DNA of 64,000 bases. Origin: Roseivirga sp. E12. GTDB taxonomy: Bacteria > Bacteroidota > Bacteroidia > Cytophagales > Cyclobacteriaceae. Numbering within the stretch: the first letter of the stretch is position 1; every line of letters starts with the position of its first letter. The stretch covers positions 1-64,000 of the forward strand of contig NZ_JAGFMD010000007.1 in assembly GCF_017592825.1 (NCBI RefSeq), in the 5' to 3' direction. Below are positions 63,227 to 64,000 of the stretch, in pieces. Position numbers and translations under genes: made by a program. The notes beneath the pieces are model-generated. The model worked only from the letters and a program-made list of their open reading frames with translations, was not told the origin of the DNA and searched no databases.

Positions 63227-64000
63227 ATGCTTAAACGGTGCTTAATTCTAGTTTTATTATCGGCTTTGGTAGCCTGTTCTAATGATGACTCTTGTGATAG
63301 TGATATAGACTTATCAGATATCAGTCTTGATTTTGAATTTGAGAACCTCACGCATACGTTAAACGAGATAGAAAGTACAGAAGCACTCAATATCTTTTTT
63401 GAGAAACACCCAGTGATCAGAGACGAGTTCTTCGAGTATGGTGGTCGACCAACAGAGGAACAAGTGCTTACGGACTTATCCAAACTAGTTCAAAATCCTG
63501 AAATCAAAGCAGTGTTTCAGACAAACTCCTACAGTGCTTTTGAGGAGGTATTGGACAAGAATAGAGACCTAAGGGAGTTTTTGAGCTATGATTATCTCTC
63601 AGTTAACAAGGGAAAAAACCTTAAGCATCTCTATGAGATGATATCTGGTTCGCGGATCATGTCATTAACCGGAAGGGAAAGCACCAGTGTAGAACCATTG
63701 AGGAATTACCTCAATGCTAACCCAAAAGAAAAGGATTACTACTATACAATTTTCGCTTATCGCTCGGATGACCAATTATTGAAGGATAACTACGAACTAT
63801 TGCAGAACCCTTTTGTAGATACTCTTTACCAAGAAACAATGAGTCTCATTGATGCGGGTATGGTGAGTTATGAGCTAGATAGGGCATACAAGAGAGTAAA
63901 GAAGGCTTATCCGAACTTTACTCCCCCAAAAGTTCAGACTGTTTACTCTGGGTTTGGTAAGGACATATACCTCACTGATTCTCTGTTGATCATTGGACTT
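63227..64000 (+). CDS. gldB: Gliding motility lipoprotein GldB-like (3' truncated by window)
   Basis: The frame starts at ATG 63227 and is still open at the end of the window (258 codons). MLKRCLILVLLSALVACSND is a lipoprotein signal with lipobox LVAC. The downstream HPVIRDEFFEYGGRP, and the block VQTVYSGFGKDIYLTDSLLI just before the end, match GldB. GldB is needed for gliding in flavobacteria. Its -7-like TACATTTG lies at 63202-63209. It is divergent to the barrel gene at 62532. Confidence 0.85.
   Translation, partial: MLKRCLILVLLSALVACSNDDSCDSDIDLSDISLDFEFENLTHTLNEIESTEALNIFFEKHPVIRDEFFEYGGRPTEEQVLTDLSKLVQNPEIKAVFQTNSYSAFEEVLDKNRDLREFLSYDYLSVNKGKNLKHLYEMISGSRIMSLTGRESTSVEPLRNYLNANPKEKDYYYTIFAYRSDDQLLKDNYELLQNPFVDTLYQETMSLIDAGMVSYELDRAYKRVKKAYPNFTPPKVQTVYSGFGKDIYLTDSLLIIGL

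Overview
The window looks like a chromosome segment of a marine, gliding Bacteroidota of the order Cytophagales (Roseivirga/Fulvivirga-like; genus is inference). The evidence is the SprB-repeat adhesin with a gliding-type C-terminal domain, PorP/SprF, GldB, GldD and GldE, FtsX-like permeases with PadR regulators, LytTR two-component genes, the near absence of Shine-Dalgarno sequences, and promoters of the TTTG-N17-19-TAnnTTTG type. No tRNA, rRNA, insertion sequence, prophage or CRISPR array was seen.

Layout. 1-4896: the 3' part of a giant SprB-like adhesin followed by its PorP/SprF partner. 4919-7034: an asparaginase-domain protein and a secreted subtilase, closed by two hairpins. 7218-12528: an FtsX-like permease, a strong candidate small RNA (about 9776-9923), two NTF2-fold proteins, a small membrane protein and a membrane-anchored AraC regulator. 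12576-15368: pirin and acetyl-CoA synthetase. 15601-17991: a 46-residue double-glycine peptide precursor with a very basic core, directly upstream of a peptidase-containing ABC exporter. 18006-32638: five FtsX-like permeases in two operons, each led by a PadR repressor gene with a repeated operator-like motif over its promoter. 32768-38201: housekeeping genes (DinB, RecF, PDH E1 alpha, a TPR protein, lumazine synthase, aspartate kinase). 38203-42585: two lipoproteins and another permease. 42852-47393: a solenoid protein with 'SDHY' repeats, then a LytS-like kinase, a second kinase-like protein without the phospho-acceptor histidine, and a LytTR regulator. 47475-52985: an unknown protein, a metallo-beta-lactamase-fold protein, a DUF5916-type protein and RecG. 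53224-55940: a Cys-rich secreted peptide next to a six-bladed-propeller lipoprotein, a further lipoprotein and a duplicated membrane protein. 55980-64000: the conserved gldD-gldE-ssb-mutY block, divergent HU, TPR protein, a 29-residue mS38/bS22-like ribosomal protein, RNase E/G, an outer membrane barrel and the 5' part of gldB.

Main points of interest. The best candidate for an undescribed system is the short gene at 15601-15741: a GG-type leader followed by a 31-residue core of about net +13 charge with two cysteines, encoded 51 bases upstream of a C39-peptidase exporter that retains all catalytic residues. Also notable are the structured small RNA candidate, the shared PadR operator motif at both permease operons, and the pseudokinase in the LytTR operon. 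All assignments come from reading the sequence; no database search was run.
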